Of a stretch of 64,000 nt of DNA, positions 37,040 through 49,324 are shown in pieces. This DNA comes from Tanypteryx hageni (lineage: Eukaryota > Arthropoda > Insecta > Odonata > Petaluridae): the NCBI GenBank assembly GCA_028673005.1, contig CM054116.1, positions 77,078,572-77,142,571 of the forward strand, read 5' to 3'. Made by a program: the position numbers and the translations under genes. Below the pieces are notes generated by a model. It searched no databases. It had not been told where the DNA came from and saw nothing but the letters and a program-made list of their open reading frames with translations. Each line of letters begins with the position of its first letter. The stretch's first letter is position 1.

Positions 37040-38380
37040 TGTTGCCGAGGGTCGGGGGAGGTGTCGAGGGGGAGGGTGGCATCGCGGTGGAAGAGATGGA
37101 AAGGAGGCTAAGAGGGAGAGGGAGAGAGAGGCGTCGAATGAGCGAGGATGCGCGCAAAAAAAACAAAACACGGCGAGAAGGCGCCCGTAGTCGTATCGGT
37201 TGGATTTTTTTCCGTTGGCGATTTTTTTTCTTTTGGTGGGCGGTGATTGTGAGGGGATGGACGTAAAGGGGGAGAAAGACTCTTTGCGGGAGTCTAAAAG
37301 GGTTTTTCTCCGGGTAGAGAATGAAGGGGTGGAGGGAGGAGTGTGCGAGGAGGGTGGTAGAGCGGCGGAGGTAGTCCGACTGCGCCAATGAAAAAAATGG
37401 CCGTCCTTATCCAGAGCAGGGCCTCCCCACCTTCCCCCTTCTTCCCCCTTCTTCCCTCTTCTTTCTCTCTTCCTCCCCCCTCCTTCATCCCCCTTCCCTC
37501 TTCTCTCCTCCGCGCTCTCTCTTGGAATACAAAAAGGAGCAATCGTTATCATTTCCTCTTCCGTTCGCTTCCTCAGGGAATAATGGTTGGATCTCGGTCG
37601 GTTCGGGAGGGGCGAGATGTTGGGGTGGGTGACTGGAGAGAGAGAGAGAGAGGATGAGGTAAAGGAGGGAGGAGAAGTAGGGTGAGATAGCGCTAGGGTG
37701 TGGGGTGGGGAAGGGGATAGGGGTACGCGGGCAGAGGAGGTGGGTAAAGAAAAGTGGGCGAGGGAAGAGGTTGGCGCTGCACCCTCTTAGAGAGAAATAG
37801 GGAGGGGTTTTTTCGGGGGAAGGGTAAGAAGAGATATAAAGAGAGTGAGAGGAGACAGTGAAGAGATAGCTGGTTCTGCTCAGAAAAATGAGGGAAGAGG
37901 AAAGAGAGGGAGTTGGGGTTAGGGAGAAAGAGTTGCGGCGGAGGGGGAGAACGTGCGTTAGGGACGGTTAGGGAGGGTGGGGTGGTTGGAGGGAGGCATG
38001 GAGGGGACAAAGTGGAAGGCGTAAGGAGATAAGGGAGTCTAAGAATGCGGGATGAAGGAGGGTTGGAGGGGGAGAGGGAAAAGGGAGAGAGGGAAGAGGG
38101 AGAGGGGTGAGAGAGCGATGGTAGATAAGGGCTGGGAGGAAGCGGGGGAGGGAGGCAAGGAGGGCGGGGAGGTGGTGGTGGAGGAAATGAAGATAAAGAA
38201 CGCCTTAAGAGAGGGGGTGGTGCGGGATTAGGGAAAGCTCCCTCCCCCACGTGAAAGGGGGAGGGTGGTGGGAAAATAGGGACCAAAGGGAATTTTGAGG
38301 GGGGTTAGGATAGTAGTGAGGGGAAGGAGGTGAGAAGGGTTTTCGTGGGAGAGGGGGAGAGAGAGTTTTTCCCACTGCGT
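37040..38380. repeat. Purine/pyrimidine tracts with strand switches
   Basis: G/A-dominated at 37040-37135 and 37600-38380, interrupted by a C/T-dominated block at 37410-37525. The long minus-strand frames here (up to 228 codons) are Pro/Ser/Leu- or Arg/Glu/Gly-rich by composition. Confidence 0.75.
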
Positions 38381-39120
38381 GCTCGGTTCATTTAATGGAG
38401 ACTTCTTAAGAGTTCGCGGGATGTCTTGTCTATCAATATGTAGCGTAATTGGGAAAAAATGGATATGCTCATGTATCCCACGCATAGTTTTCAACAGTGG
38501 TTGGAATTTTAAGTTGGATTTAACGCGTCGTTTAACTTTGTACACTTTGTTCGCTAAAGATTTATCGAGTTCATCTTATGGATGGAAACAAACTGTTTTT
38601 GCGTTAGTGTAGTAGTGGAGGTTTAATCCTCCATCGGAGGGAATTGGGCATCTTCATTACTAATTTAAATAAAAAATAGGTCTCGAGTTGTAATATTTAC
38701 CTATTAGTCTCGTCCATTGTAACATCTCGAAGTCGTCTTTATTTAATCAGCAAACGCTTAAGAAGATGTAAAAGTGAACACATTTTCTGCTCACAATGCA
38801 GAAATGCTTATCAAGGTCATGATTTTCTCTTATAAACCAACGAAATTTTTCAGGCAGCGGCATTGATGCTTCGTGTATGATTTTTTAAATCATTCTGAAT
38901 AAAGGGACGGCCACCGACGCCATTCGCTCGCACGAAAAATTCTCTTCCTTTTCCCAACTCCCTCTCTCTCCCTCTTTCCTTCGAGAATGTGCACAATGGA
39001 CCCATTTCTTCCGCTGTTCCTATCGAACACGCCATAGTTCCTTCGAAGAGAGGGTAGAGGAGGGACGAAGACAAAAGGAACACGCGGGGGAGAGGGTTGA
39101 TCTGATTGATGCAAGGGATA
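38381..39120. other. Mixed DNA between purine tracts, no recognisable gene
   Basis: AT-richer spacer. No exon or repeat end identified. Confidence 0.45.
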
Positions 39121-39124
39121 AAGA

Positions 39125-39660
39125 TTGTTGCAATCAGAGAGAGAGAGAGAGGGAGGGAGAGAGAGAAGGGAGGAAAAAGGAGGAAGGGTGAGGGGGTCGA
39201 GGAATGTGGAACAGAAAGGGGAATCTTGTAAGGAGGTAGGTATATTGGGTGAGAGTGGGAGGGGGAGGATCAAGCGGAGGCGAAGACTCGGGGTAAGTGG
39301 CGGAGAAGGGAAGAAAGCGCGGAGAAAGAGTAGGTTAAGGGAAGGGAGGAGGAAGGGAAGGTCTTGCGGGAGATAAGGCGGGTGGCTGCTAAGTGGCATT
39401 GCAGTCGCGGAGAGAGGGGAGGGGATAAAGGAAAAAAGGGAGACATGTATAGTGACTCGGTAAGAGCTAAAGGGAGGCGTTTTCATTTTGTCACCCACTA
39501 AGATTGGAGCTGCTTAATCTCTTCTGGATTTCCCTCTCGCGACTACGGTTTTTAAGGGAGCGAGAGGGGTGGAATAGGGGGAGTGGCGAGAGGTGGGAAA
39601 GGGTGAGAGGGGACGTGGTAGGGCGAGGGAGCGGAGCGGGTGGGTTTTTTTTTGTTTGGG
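39125..39660. repeat. Polypurine tract
   Basis: Almost only G and A on the + strand, including (GA)n at about 39139-39165 and GGGAGG runs. The complementary minus-strand frame of 202 codons is a compositional artefact. Confidence 0.8.
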
Positions 39661-41520
39661 GTTAGGGGATGAAAAATGGAAGAGGAGAAGTTTTTAGAGG
39701 CAGATCCCACATTCGGATAAACATGAGAGGTGGGAAGGGTGAAACTATTTCTGTAGTTTTGATGGGAATAGAGTGTACTCTCTCCGCCGCTCTTTGTGGA
39801 GAGATTGGTCGTGGTTTTGACTTAAAAAAAATTTGGAGCGAGGGAATAGGTGAGCGCCAAAGAAGTTTCCTATCGGAAAAAGTTTTGATAGTTTGCGGAT
39901 TAGGGGAGATATATCTTTTTTTTAAATGTTGCTATTATACAATTCCTGCAGACACGATGGAGGAGAATATAAGGTGTAACATACGCACTACATGACGTTT
40001 GACTTTTATTAGAACGTCGGAGTTTTATTTTTAGACATTTTGGCTGTATTGTCTCCTTATCTGCACATTTTTCATTCGGACAAATCACTCGGAAATATTT
40101 ATCAATATTTATACTGTGGACATGTTTTTAGTCTAGTTCTCTTAGGCCAACGTTTTTAACTTTGTCCTAATTATTCAAATATTTACAGCTGACAACAGAG
40201 TAACATGGACCAGCAAAAGTATAATCTTCACTTAGGTATAAGCTTTCTAGGCAAAATCATTTCCAAGCGGTTGATAGACTAGAATGAGAAAGATAAGAGT
40301 TTTTCATATCTCAATAACGCCATAGAAAAATGCGTCCGCTATGAGACAATGCGCACGTGTTTAACCATTTTAATCGCGAAATATATTCGTGGTTGCTTAT
40401 GCAAGTTTTGTTTCCTAAACGCAGATAAGAGTTTTTTGTCCTTTGCTTGACTCATCGCCTTATCTTTCCCAAAACTTGTTCATAATCAGCCAGAACGGGA
40501 AAAACGAGAAACATGACGAATAAGTAACTGAGTAAATGTGATTCACAGATATAATATTTGGAGCGGTGCCGGAAGGGGGAAGCAGATTAAGCAATTCTTA
40601 GAATGACTCGCCGAGTTTTTTCCTTACTAATTTTTTGTTTTATCGCTGGGGAAAAATAGCGGCAATCTGCGATGGAAAAGAAAAATACATTTCGAGGGAT
40701 AGGGTTTAATACACGAGTTAGCATTACTTTTCACTTTATTATTCTTCTATCACTTGAAAATTGTATGCTGTTGGAAAACTTTTATATCCCCTCGACGGTT
40801 ATGTTTTCAATTATGTTGTTAAAGTGCCCTTTTAATCCATTCTTTTGGACGTAAGAATGTATCTGGAAACCTCAATATCGCCGGTAATTTGGAGTAACTG
40901 CTTTACCCAAAATGAAGTTTTTTTCTCAAAACCATTGGTTGTTTTGACGATATATCGAAGCATAGGAATTCTTATTTAATGATTAAATTGCTTATAAGAT
41001 ACAATAAAACAAGTTAGCATATCATTAAAGGTTTTTTGTTTTGCGTCGAATTTCCTAATGAGAAATGTTAAGTTTGTTTAAAGATATGAAGCTTTTATAC
41101 GGGAAGTTAGTTTAATTTTGAGAATGTTCCGCTCTAAAGTTTAAAAATAATCGGAAAAGAAACTGTACAATTATTCTTATCTGTATTAAACCGGACTGAG
41201 AGCGCGCCTTGGTGCACTCTAACAGGATCACGTGCATGTTATATCAAGGGCATGTCTTTAGCAATTGAAATTAGGGTGGAAGAAAGATTAATTTGCCTTT
41301 CTTGTGGACAGTAATTAGGAGCTGTGCAATTTGTGTGAGATGCATACTTTCGGAGACACGATAGCATGTTTTTTTTGAGGAAAAAATTAAAAAGATTAGA
41401 GGTTATTGTTATCACTTGAGGATCGAAGTCAAATTAGGGAAACGAAAAAGTGATGCAGCTAGTATTGTTATTAATGACGTTTAATCAATGGAAGTTTTTT
41501 TGAAGCAAGATAAAGTATTT
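39661..41520. other. AT-rich DNA without a recognisable gene
   Basis: Short frames only, and no repeat ends recognised. Confidence 0.45.
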
Positions 41521-41525
41521 TTGAA

Positions 41526-41526
<1 letters not shown>

Positions 41527-41593
<67 letters not shown>
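41527..41593. repeat. (TA)n microsatellite
   Basis: About 33 uninterrupted TA units lie 20 bp upstream of retrotransposon tail copy 3. Confidence 0.95.
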
Positions 41594-41595
<2 letters not shown>

Positions 41596-41613
41596 CATCA
41601 AATACTTGGAAAG

Positions 41614-41952
41614 CTTTGAAATGTAGACTCGGATGAGAATGCTGAAGATAAAATGGACGGATAGGATGAAAATCGATGAAGTGCTACGAAGAGTAGGAGA
41701 GAAGCGAATGATTATACGTACTATAAGAAGGAGGATGGCAAACTGGGTTGGACATTACCTGAGGAGACAGAGTATGATTAAAGAAGTGTTAGAAGGAAAG
41801 TTAGATGGAAAAAGGGAAAGAGGTAGGAAAAGGTTTCAGCTGACATACGATTTATCAAGATATGAAGAGGACAGCGGAAAATAGGAGTATATGGCGAAGC
41901 AGGTTTAACCATGAATAATCACGGACCTGTCTACGGACAGACTACATATGAT
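41614..41952 (+). pseudogene. Non-LTR retrotransposon ORF2 C-terminal tail, copy 3
   Basis: Same region as copies 1 and 2: MLKIKWTDRMKIDEVLRRVG, then RMANWVGHYLRR and GKLDGKRERGRKR are readable. Relative to copy 2 it lacks a 17-bp segment near 41850 (between the CGATTT and ATCAAG landmarks), which shifts the frame so the terminal NRSIWR residues are lost. It ends with the same ACCTGTCTACGGACAG 3' block and runs into (TA)n(CA)n. The left boundary is close to that of copies 1 and 2, suggesting a preferred 5' truncation point or a short non-autonomous derivative. Confidence 0.82.

Positions 41953-41984
<32 letters not shown>
41953..41984. repeat. Short (TA)n(CA)n microsatellite
   Basis: Directly follows the 3' terminus of retrotransposon tail copy 3. 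Confidence 0.9.
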
Positions 41985-41985
<1 letters not shown>

Positions 41986-42059
41986 GTAGAAGGTGCTTGC
42001 ATTCTGCAAGCATGTCATCTCACCTTGAAAAAACATTCATTTTTATAAATATTTTTTTA

Positions 42060-42665
42060 ATTGTAAATATTTTACCTCCGCAGCGATTTTCGTTGTTCCC
42101 TTATGTAGAAATAATAGATTAAAACAATGCCCAAATTTTGCAATTTTAATAATTTTATACTTTCTTCATTATGGGGTACTAATGCTACACATTTCTGCCA
42201 AATTTTAAAGTTGTAGTACTTCTAGAAGTGAAATAATATTTCTTCAATTGTTTAAATTTTGAACATTTTTAACGGTCGCCGCAATATGTTTATGGAGAGA
42301 TTCAAATGTTTATTTGTGCAAATGCACTATTCTGCACATAATTTGAATTTTTCAGCTTCCTAGCTCATCCCGTAGTACCTAAGCAGTTAGCTATTTGTTT
42401 AAACTTTACGAATTTTTAACTGCCAAACAAATCAAAATATCAAAATTTGTATAATCCTTATTTCGTTTTTTCACAAATACTACTTCTAAAAAGATTTCAG
42501 CTCCGTAGCACATTCGAAAATATTTGTTTAAACAATTGCGAATTTTTAGCGACCCCATTGTTGCACTTTTTCAAGATTTTCGTTTTTACTAGTCGGTTTT
42601 ACACAAAATCCCACCTAAGAAAAAATTTCGAATCTCCAGCTCATCTGGAAGTGCCTAAACATTAG
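42060..42665. repeat. Degenerate internal repeats
   Basis: Phrases such as GTTTAAA...GAATTTTTAAC/GCG, CTTCTAAAAG and CAGCTCC/CAGCTCATC recur about every 150-170 bp in diverged form. This suggests an ancient tandem array or internal structure of an unknown repeat. Only visual evidence. Confidence 0.35.
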
Positions 42666-42724
42666 TATCCTCATATATATATATGTTATGTATGTTATAT
42701 CCTCCTCTGTAATGAACGTCTATA

Positions 42725-42752
42725 TATCATGATATATATATACACACACACA
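42725..42752. repeat. Short (TA)n(CA)n microsatellite
   Basis: Abuts the left TIR of the mariner-type element. Confidence 0.85.
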
Positions 42753-43502
42753 CAGGTTGTACCAGAATGAATGGTACGATTACAATTTTCATTATTTAAT
42801 TAGCCGGAACACTTACAACAATGAAATAACTTGGAACATGTAGAGAAACACTTCGAGGTTCCCGATGACATGTGGCAGTTTGCTTTAAGACCGCTGCAAT
42901 GCTGTCACCGTCCCTACTGTAAAATGGCTTCTAAGCAGCAAAAAGTGCAGCGTTGTTTGTGATTTCCTGAATCAAAATCGGTGACTATAGTTCAGCATCA
43001 GTTCCGAACAACATTTGATGTTGATCCGCCTGACAAGAAGTCAATCAGGCACTGGTATGACGACTTTGTGAATAAAAGCCACATTATCACTTGGCCGTGA
43101 GAAAATGTCTGGATGAACAGCTGCCAGGAAGTTGAATAGGGCGTAGGGGACTGACACCTTGGCCACCACGATCTCCAGATCTGTGACCTATCGACTTCTT
43201 TTTCAGGGGTTGCGTCAAAAATTACGTCTACACACCGCCAATGCCACGGTCCTTGGAAGAGCTATGAGGCCGAATCTCAGATGGTGCTGGCCGAGTCCAT
43301 GTAGCAATGCCACAGTGCACTTGAGAGAAATTTCAGTATCGCTTAGATATTTGGCGCGTAACTCGTGGTGCACGCATGGAACACTTATAAACAAAACGTG
43401 ATGTGTTTCTCTACATCTTCCAAATTATTTCATTGTTGTAACTGTTTCTGGTTAGTTAAATAATAAAAATCGTAATCGTGCCATTCATTTTGGTCCACCC
43501 TG
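42753..43502 (+). mobile_element. Tc1/mariner-like element, internally deleted, ~98-bp TIRs
   Basis: The left TIR (42753-42850, CAGGTTGTACCAGAATGAAT...) and the reverse complement of the right TIR (43403-43502, ACAGGGTGGACCAAAATGAA...) align throughout. Shared blocks include ACAACAATGAAATAA and TGTAGAGAAACA. The transposase between them is reduced to its N- and C-terminal parts. A TA target duplication is obscured by the adjoining (TA)n(CA)n on the left, although a TA follows on the right. Confidence 0.9.
42922..43393 (+). pseudogene. Mariner-type transposase pseudogene (N-terminus joined to C-terminus)
   Basis: ATG at 42922 starts MASKQQKVQRCL, a stop, then PESKSVTIVQHQFRTTF and PPDKKSIRHWYDDF. 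This is the N-terminal helix-turn-helix (DUF4817-like) region of arthropod mariner-type transposases, recognised from memory. From 43160 the C-terminal part reads WPPRSPDL, a stop, PIDFFFRGCVKNYVY, TPPMPRSLEEL, and FQYRLDIWRVTRGARMEHL before its final stop. The D in PID(F) lies in the region of the third catalytic acidic residue. The central catalytic segment (first two acidic residues) is deleted and several stops occur, so it is inactive. Confidence 0.85.
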
Positions 43503-45169
43503 TATATCATTTATCACAGAAAAGGTTGGGAATATTCCCAACTTTACAGCTTATGGCTGTGTGTATAGGATCTTAAGATCACTTCATTCCATCAGTTTGC
43601 AGAAAGGGTTGTCTATTGGATACATAAAAATTAATAACAAAACGAACCACTATTATGTATTGCAAATTATACTACCATAGAATATGCATTTTTTCTCGAA
43701 GATACCGTTCGTTAGAACTGTTTTTGCGTACATTCACTCTCTGTCATTAGTTAAAGGGAAATTACGAAAGCACGATTCATTCATCGCGTTAAAAATAACT
43801 TTTCCTTCATTGTTTCAGCGAAAATTTTCATTAAGTATAATAGATTTTCTTATTATTCCAAACGTAATAATATTATTCATATCCCTATTGTGTCATTTTT
43901 GGCGAACGGAAATGACAAAAACATGTTCAAATTTTGTGTTTCACTTCGCAAAGAATTGCTTCGTCTTAAAAATTTTCATCGGTGATTAAGTCAAGTTGCG
44001 ATTCCATTTACTCGAATTTAAAAGTACGCTTTCGTTGCCTCGTCTAGCCTGACAAATCTCTGGTTTCATGATTTTTGTGCTGAGTTGTAATGCAAACTTG
44101 CCGAGCCATCTTACCACGGCATGTTATTTTATTTGGAATTTTATAATGCAGTTGAACCGTTTTCAGAGCGTTTTTTTGACATCGACGGAGAAAGGCGGAG
44201 AGGCAGAAAGAGGAAAGAGGGAGGAGAAAAAGGCCGTTGACGTGTATATTTTAAATTCTCGGAAACGAAGATTGTGAGCTCATAAGGGGCTATCCAACGA
44301 AATTGGAAGAAAATTTCCATAGTTTTATTTTTCTTTCTATGTGCACGTGCGACCGAATATTTTCGGCTACATTTATTAAACATTTCAATTTGTTGTGAAC
44401 AGGAACGGGAATTACACAAGACCGGAATGTATTACCAAATCTGTTACATACAATCCAATGGCAAATCAGTATGCATCCAATCAAACCGGGAAGAACTATA
44501 TTCCGTTATTTCTCTCTCTTTTCCACTATGCCATATACAGCGTGAAGATTTTCATTATTTCGAAGTTGCTGGGTGTTTTTCGTAGAAGGATTACAAGCTT
44601 TGCTACAAGCGCCTTTTACAATGGTTTGCACGACAATGTATCTCGGTTTCGACGAAGAAATTAAATTTTCACGCTTGTAGTTTAATTAAATGTGAACAGA
44701 AGCTACGTGACCGTGTTGCTGCACTTACGTAAGCCGTATCCGGTAGGTCGTGCGCTGCTCTTATTCGGCTCTTCAAATTAGCGAATGCCAATACCTCGTT
44801 TCTAGAGGGGTTATTCCGAAGCAAGGGACTAGAGTTAACAGTCGAAACAAAAATTAAGAAGATACTTTCCGACATATATTGCAAGGGTGCGGTAAGGAAT
44901 TTTTTTTCCAACGTGTCGTTATCACGTACAGTGGACTTTGAGATAGTTTTCGGCTGTTCCGCAATATTAAAAAAAATTCAAAAGATATTCCGCGCCGAGT
45001 GCTATGGCATGCGATGTATTTATAGCGTTATGTAGAATTTCTTCGCCTTTTCCCGAACGCCCGCGGGTGGAATGGCTTTTGTGTGTTTTGGGGCAAAGGA
45101 AGAAAGAGAAGACCGTTGTAAAACGATTCTTTTTTGAGCGGCGAATGGGAAAGGTGGAAAGATAGGGAA
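43503..45169. other. AT-rich DNA without a recognisable gene
   Basis: Frames at 43684-43989, 44141-44419 and 44395-44664 show no domain. Confidence 0.45.
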
Positions 45170-45370
45170 CCTACGAAATGGAATGGATTTGAGGGTAGAT
45201 CGGGGTGGATAAGGGAGATAGGAAAAAGGGGGTGTGTGTGCGAGTGGGAGGATAAGGGGGGTGAAGGAGGTGGGGGATGACGGGGGATGAAAGGAGGAAG
45301 GGGGGGAGGAGGAAGAGGAGGACTACTTTGCGAGATAAATGGGATTGTGCCTGGTCTGGAGATAGGGAGG
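45170..45370. repeat. Purine-rich tract
   Basis: G/A-dominated, with GGGGGG and GAGGAAG runs at 45230-45330. Confidence 0.65.
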
Positions 45371-46622
45371 AAATGAAGTGGCTAGAAGAGTGCTTTGGGG
45401 GAGAGATATGATCTCCGAGCTCCTGGCAGGAAAAAACTTATTTTCTTCTAAAAAAAATAACTCTCATTAATGCGGATTTAACGCTTTCCGTCGAAGAATG
45501 AGGATCGTAATAAAGAAAATTGATATTCTCTTAAGATGACAACTCGAAAATTCTTATTTTTTGCATTTTTTTATCTTCTCTCTCTGTAATAATAAGAAAG
45601 ATTTTCGGTCTGAAGGTCTTATCTATCATGCCGAAGTTTCGGGAGGACTCGTTTGGATGGGACCGGAGGAAGAGGGTGCAAATTAAATTTCGTGATTGTA
45701 AGATTCTTCGAGTTTCGATCCGAGCGAGATTGTACGAGAAGTGATTAGTCGGAGGCCAAAAAAAAGAGATTCTATCGGTTTTCACGTGTTGTTGATTTAT
45801 CGACCGGTATTAATATGGAAATTTTTCGACGAGAATTAAAGAAGAAGCGATTAAGAAAGAGATTCAATTAAATCGAGCCAGAGAACCCCGACTTTCGTTT
45901 TAATTTTTATTATTCGCGAGGTTTGATCGAGAAACGATTTTTGTCCAAGTTGCGCGCGCGTTATTACCGCGTCCTTTCCCAACGCGTTTCTCCCCGCAAG
46001 AAGCAGAAACGGAGTTCAGATGAGTTTTTTTTTTTTAATTGATCCGTCAGAAGGGCAAGGCTCTCTCGGATGGATTCTTCGCATGGTCTAATCGGCTGGA
46101 AAAAAAGAACCGGTAGCCTTATTTTACCGCGGCATAGCCAAGTCGTAAAAATGTAATCGCTTCCACGTTTCTTGCGATTGCACCAATGAGGAAGCTCGTC
46201 ATACGCGGTTCGGATTAATGCCGCCCGTCGTTTCGACTGCAACGCCCGTTTGCAGACTTCTGCGCGCTCGCAGGATATTCCCAACCCCGACGTGGAACGC
46301 AAAATGGATATTAGCTCGCGGATGTGACGTCATCCTGCACGATATAAATTCATTTACCCGGAGAAGAGATAGACATCGAAAGTTTCTTTTTGTTGCGGAA
46401 AAAATCCCGCGTTTAAGGTCTTGAATTTTTTTGCGGACGCGGCTTTTTTCGTGCAGGGAAACATTAAAAAAAAATCCCGCCAGAGATTTTAAAAAGGGTT
46501 ATGAGATACCGAGTAGCGCGTAAGGAAATTTCGAGGTGGTTTATTTTTAGCTCACTCCACGTCATGGCGGTCTCTCGTTTGATCTAATTTTTCCACTCGG
46601 AGGATCCGGCGATGGATAAATA
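45371..46622. other. No recognisable gene; CpG-richer at 45.9-46.5 kb
   Basis: CGCG and GCGCGC motifs cluster near 45950-46440. Frames on both strands overlap each other and lack domains. Confidence 0.4.
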
Positions 46623-46630
46623 TCTTAGAG

Positions 46631-47171
46631 AAGGAATTCTTAACCTTTTTGAACCTATGGACCCCCAGATTCTCAAGTATCCCATTTATATAATAGATTT
46701 TCACAAGCCTCAAGTAAAAATTAGAGAGAATGAGAGAGATAGGGAGAATGCAGGAGAAACTTTCCAAGGAGCGGGGGCGATCGCCCCAATTGCCCCTCCC
46801 CTCTCTTGAATCCGCCTATGCCGACGACCCTATATTTTGAGAATCCCTACCTCCATCAGAATCTTTCTTTCTCTTGCCATACAGACTTAATATTCGATGT
46901 TGAAACAAAGAATTTTGCACAGAACGAATTCCAGATTGCACGCAGTGGAGGGAAAAGGGGGCGCCCAAAGGGGAGGGGGCGATCACCTCCATAGCCTCCC
47001 CTCTCTCCCCGTTAGATCCGCCACTGGGAGAATGCGAAGTGATTTCTTTTAATTTAATGCATGCATACCCGTCATTTTTAACGGGCAATTGCACTAGTAA
47101 TATATATAATTTTCCATAGACCCTCCACGGAGCTTCTGGACCTACCCTAGGGACCCCATGTTAAGGACCCG
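46631..47171. mobile_element. Outer hAT-like MITE with exact 8-bp duplication, carrying a nested insertion
   Basis: TCTTAGAG occurs at 46623-46630 and again at 47172-47179. Inside, the left end (GGAATTCTTAACC...CTATGGACCCCC) and the reverse complement of the right end (CGGGTCCTTAACATGGGGTC) share a TTCTTAAC/TCCTTAAC and GGACCCC/GGTCC theme, so the termini are related but diverged. Subtracting the inner element at 46752-47027 leaves about 265 bp, a usual MITE size. Confidence 0.75.
46752..47027. mobile_element. Inner hAT-like MITE nested in 46631-47171
   Basis: GAGAATGC at 46744-46751 is repeated at 47028-47035, an exact 8-bp duplication around a 276-bp segment. The right end, reverse-complemented, reads CCAGTGGCGGATCTAACGGG, with GATCGCCCCC further in. 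The left part has GCGGGGGCGATCGCCCC and an ATCCGCCTATGCC phrase that looks like a second degenerate terminus, so the interior may hold one more fragment. Confidence 0.72.
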
Positions 47172-47179
47172 TCTTAGAG

Positions 47180-49319
47180 TAAAGGTTTCGTAACGATTAG
47201 ATCGAAGTGACTAAGGAGCTGGTCATAGAGATTTCCTCGGTTCGAAATTATCACAGCGAACACGGAAAGAATGAATTAAACGGCGTGTGTTTGTGTAATG
47301 GAAATTCTTCCTTTCCGTAGCAGAGTAGAACGAACTGCTTGAGAATTGCAACGATTTCAATCAGACTCGAGGCGATCTCCACTTCAATGCCGCGCTCATA
47401 TCTCGAAGTCCTTCATTAAAGAATTTTAATTAGTGCGATTAGATATTTTAGAGAGAGAGAGAGTCACCTTATCACATCCGCATTCCTATTTTAGGTTTTC
47501 TACTAGTGATTACTAGGGAGGTATTGGATCAAGGAGTATTTTTTATGACGGTCGAGCGCTCGAGTTGTTAAAGGGATGAGGTTCTTCATCGAGTGAGATT
47601 TCGGTTGTTTCGTCATTCCTTTGGGGATACAAAAGAATAGCTCGTCGTTTGTACCGGTAGTTCTGTCGGAAAGGATAGGCATTGGTGCAGGCGTTCCCAC
47701 GAACCTTTGTGTTTGCTCCGCGAAATGCATCGAAGGGTTCCCAAGGTTTGACATTCCGTTATAAGTATGGGATACCGGAAATCTCTTCACGCTAAATGTT
47801 CCGGCTCGGAAATGTGACTTGCCAATCTCGGAAATCATAAGTAGACGATAGTGCGCGGAAAAAAACTCGGGAAATTCATTTTTTTAAAGAAAGACATCAT
47901 GGTTCAACTTAAGCCTCGCTGTTATATAGGAGTTTTTATGGTATGAAATACCTGGGCTTGCTGATGCACAGGAAACGAGACGCAGATAGATAAATTCGTT
48001 TGTTTTGGGAAAGTTGCTAATTGTCATTCACGGCCTGTAACGTCATGATTGCATTGATAAGTAAATGTTCTTTCGTTCTTGGAAAATACTGCGACTCGTC
48101 TCGAATTTGTGTAAATGTCGGCCATAACACCTGCGTAAAGTTTTAAGACTTTATATCAGGCGTAGTTCGCTCAATCCCTCGAAAAGGTTTTACGAAAAAA
48201 TAATCTTTTGAGGAACTCGACTCGGGGATAATTAGCCAAGTGATTCTCCCTCGGGGCTTTTAACAGGCGGTAAGCATGGAGAAGGCTGACTTAAGAAGAG
48301 CGCACTTGGTAAGTGGGTATTGCGTTGCGCGGACTTCCTCGTATTTCCCAAGGGTAGATCGGAGAGAAGAGATAACGCTTCCTGTCCGCTATATACCTAC
48401 TCAGCTCAGGGTGAGAAACTTTGTGGCTTTTGCCGAGCTCGAAGATTGCTGGATATCCGAGATTATTTGGCTCGAAACGTCTCGTCTTTCTTTCGCAGAA
48501 GTTGAAAATCATTTTTTTGTCACGTCCTATTCGCACGTAATCTTTCGCGGACTGATTAAAGCGCTTGAGGTTTGTGAAGATATGAATTATGGATGGCGCG
48601 TTTGGTCTGTGCGATCGAATTGCATTCCGAGGCTATCTCCTCTATCGTTTTTATGGCGGGAGATTATGAAAAACTGAAAGGCGGAATATGTTTTAATTTG
48701 ATGTCGATCTCTTTTTCTCGAAGGTAAAAACGTTGTTTCGATTTCTTCTTAAAAACGAAAAACAATGTTTAGAAGTTTGTTCAAATATGTGTACACATAA
48801 GGAGATAAGAACGGAGTACATTCTCATTTCTTTTTGGTTTGTACAGGACATAGATAACTGATATGAAGGTCAAGATATAAAACTGCTGCGCTTTCGTTAT
48901 TTTGTTAGTAAGTGTAATATTTTCATTCCATTTCAAATCAGTAATTCCTTTCCATGGTCAGTTATAAGCATTTCAATCCTTTAGCCAACCAACTTTTTGT
49001 TAGGGTGGGTCATCAATGGACGTGGGCGCATCATTCTCGAAGGGAATACCAATTACGTATTCCGTATTACTCTTGGTCTGTGGCGTTATCTACTTTATAC
49101 GCAGGCTCTGTGTTGTCTGAAGTCCTGAACTTTATGAAATAATACACGAACACTTTGCTTCTTTTTATTTTGAGCCTACGTTTAGTACTTTATCTAACAC
49201 AGTAGCCCCCATTAATTCTTTCATTTCGCAAGTTTAAGTTACGCTTACTCAAAATTTTAGCAATTCTAAACATTCTCTTTAGAGATTTATTTGTGGTTTT
49301 TGATGTAACTATTTCCCAA
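47180..49319. other. No supported gene
   Basis: Several open frames occur (47503-47838 minus; 48276-48677 plus, 133 codons) in moderately CpG-rich DNA. None shows a recognisable domain, and the plus frame is overlapped by an open minus frame, so I do not call them genes. Confidence 0.4.
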
Positions 49320-49324
49320 CGTCG

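Noticed and set aside
36866..38286. Long minus-strand frames of 228 and 197 codons
   Set aside because: Both overlie purine-rich + strand DNA and have biased, domain-free composition.
48276..48677. 133-codon plus-strand frame starting MEKADLRRAH
   Set aside because: No recognised domain, overlapped by an open minus-strand frame, and no splice or promoter context.
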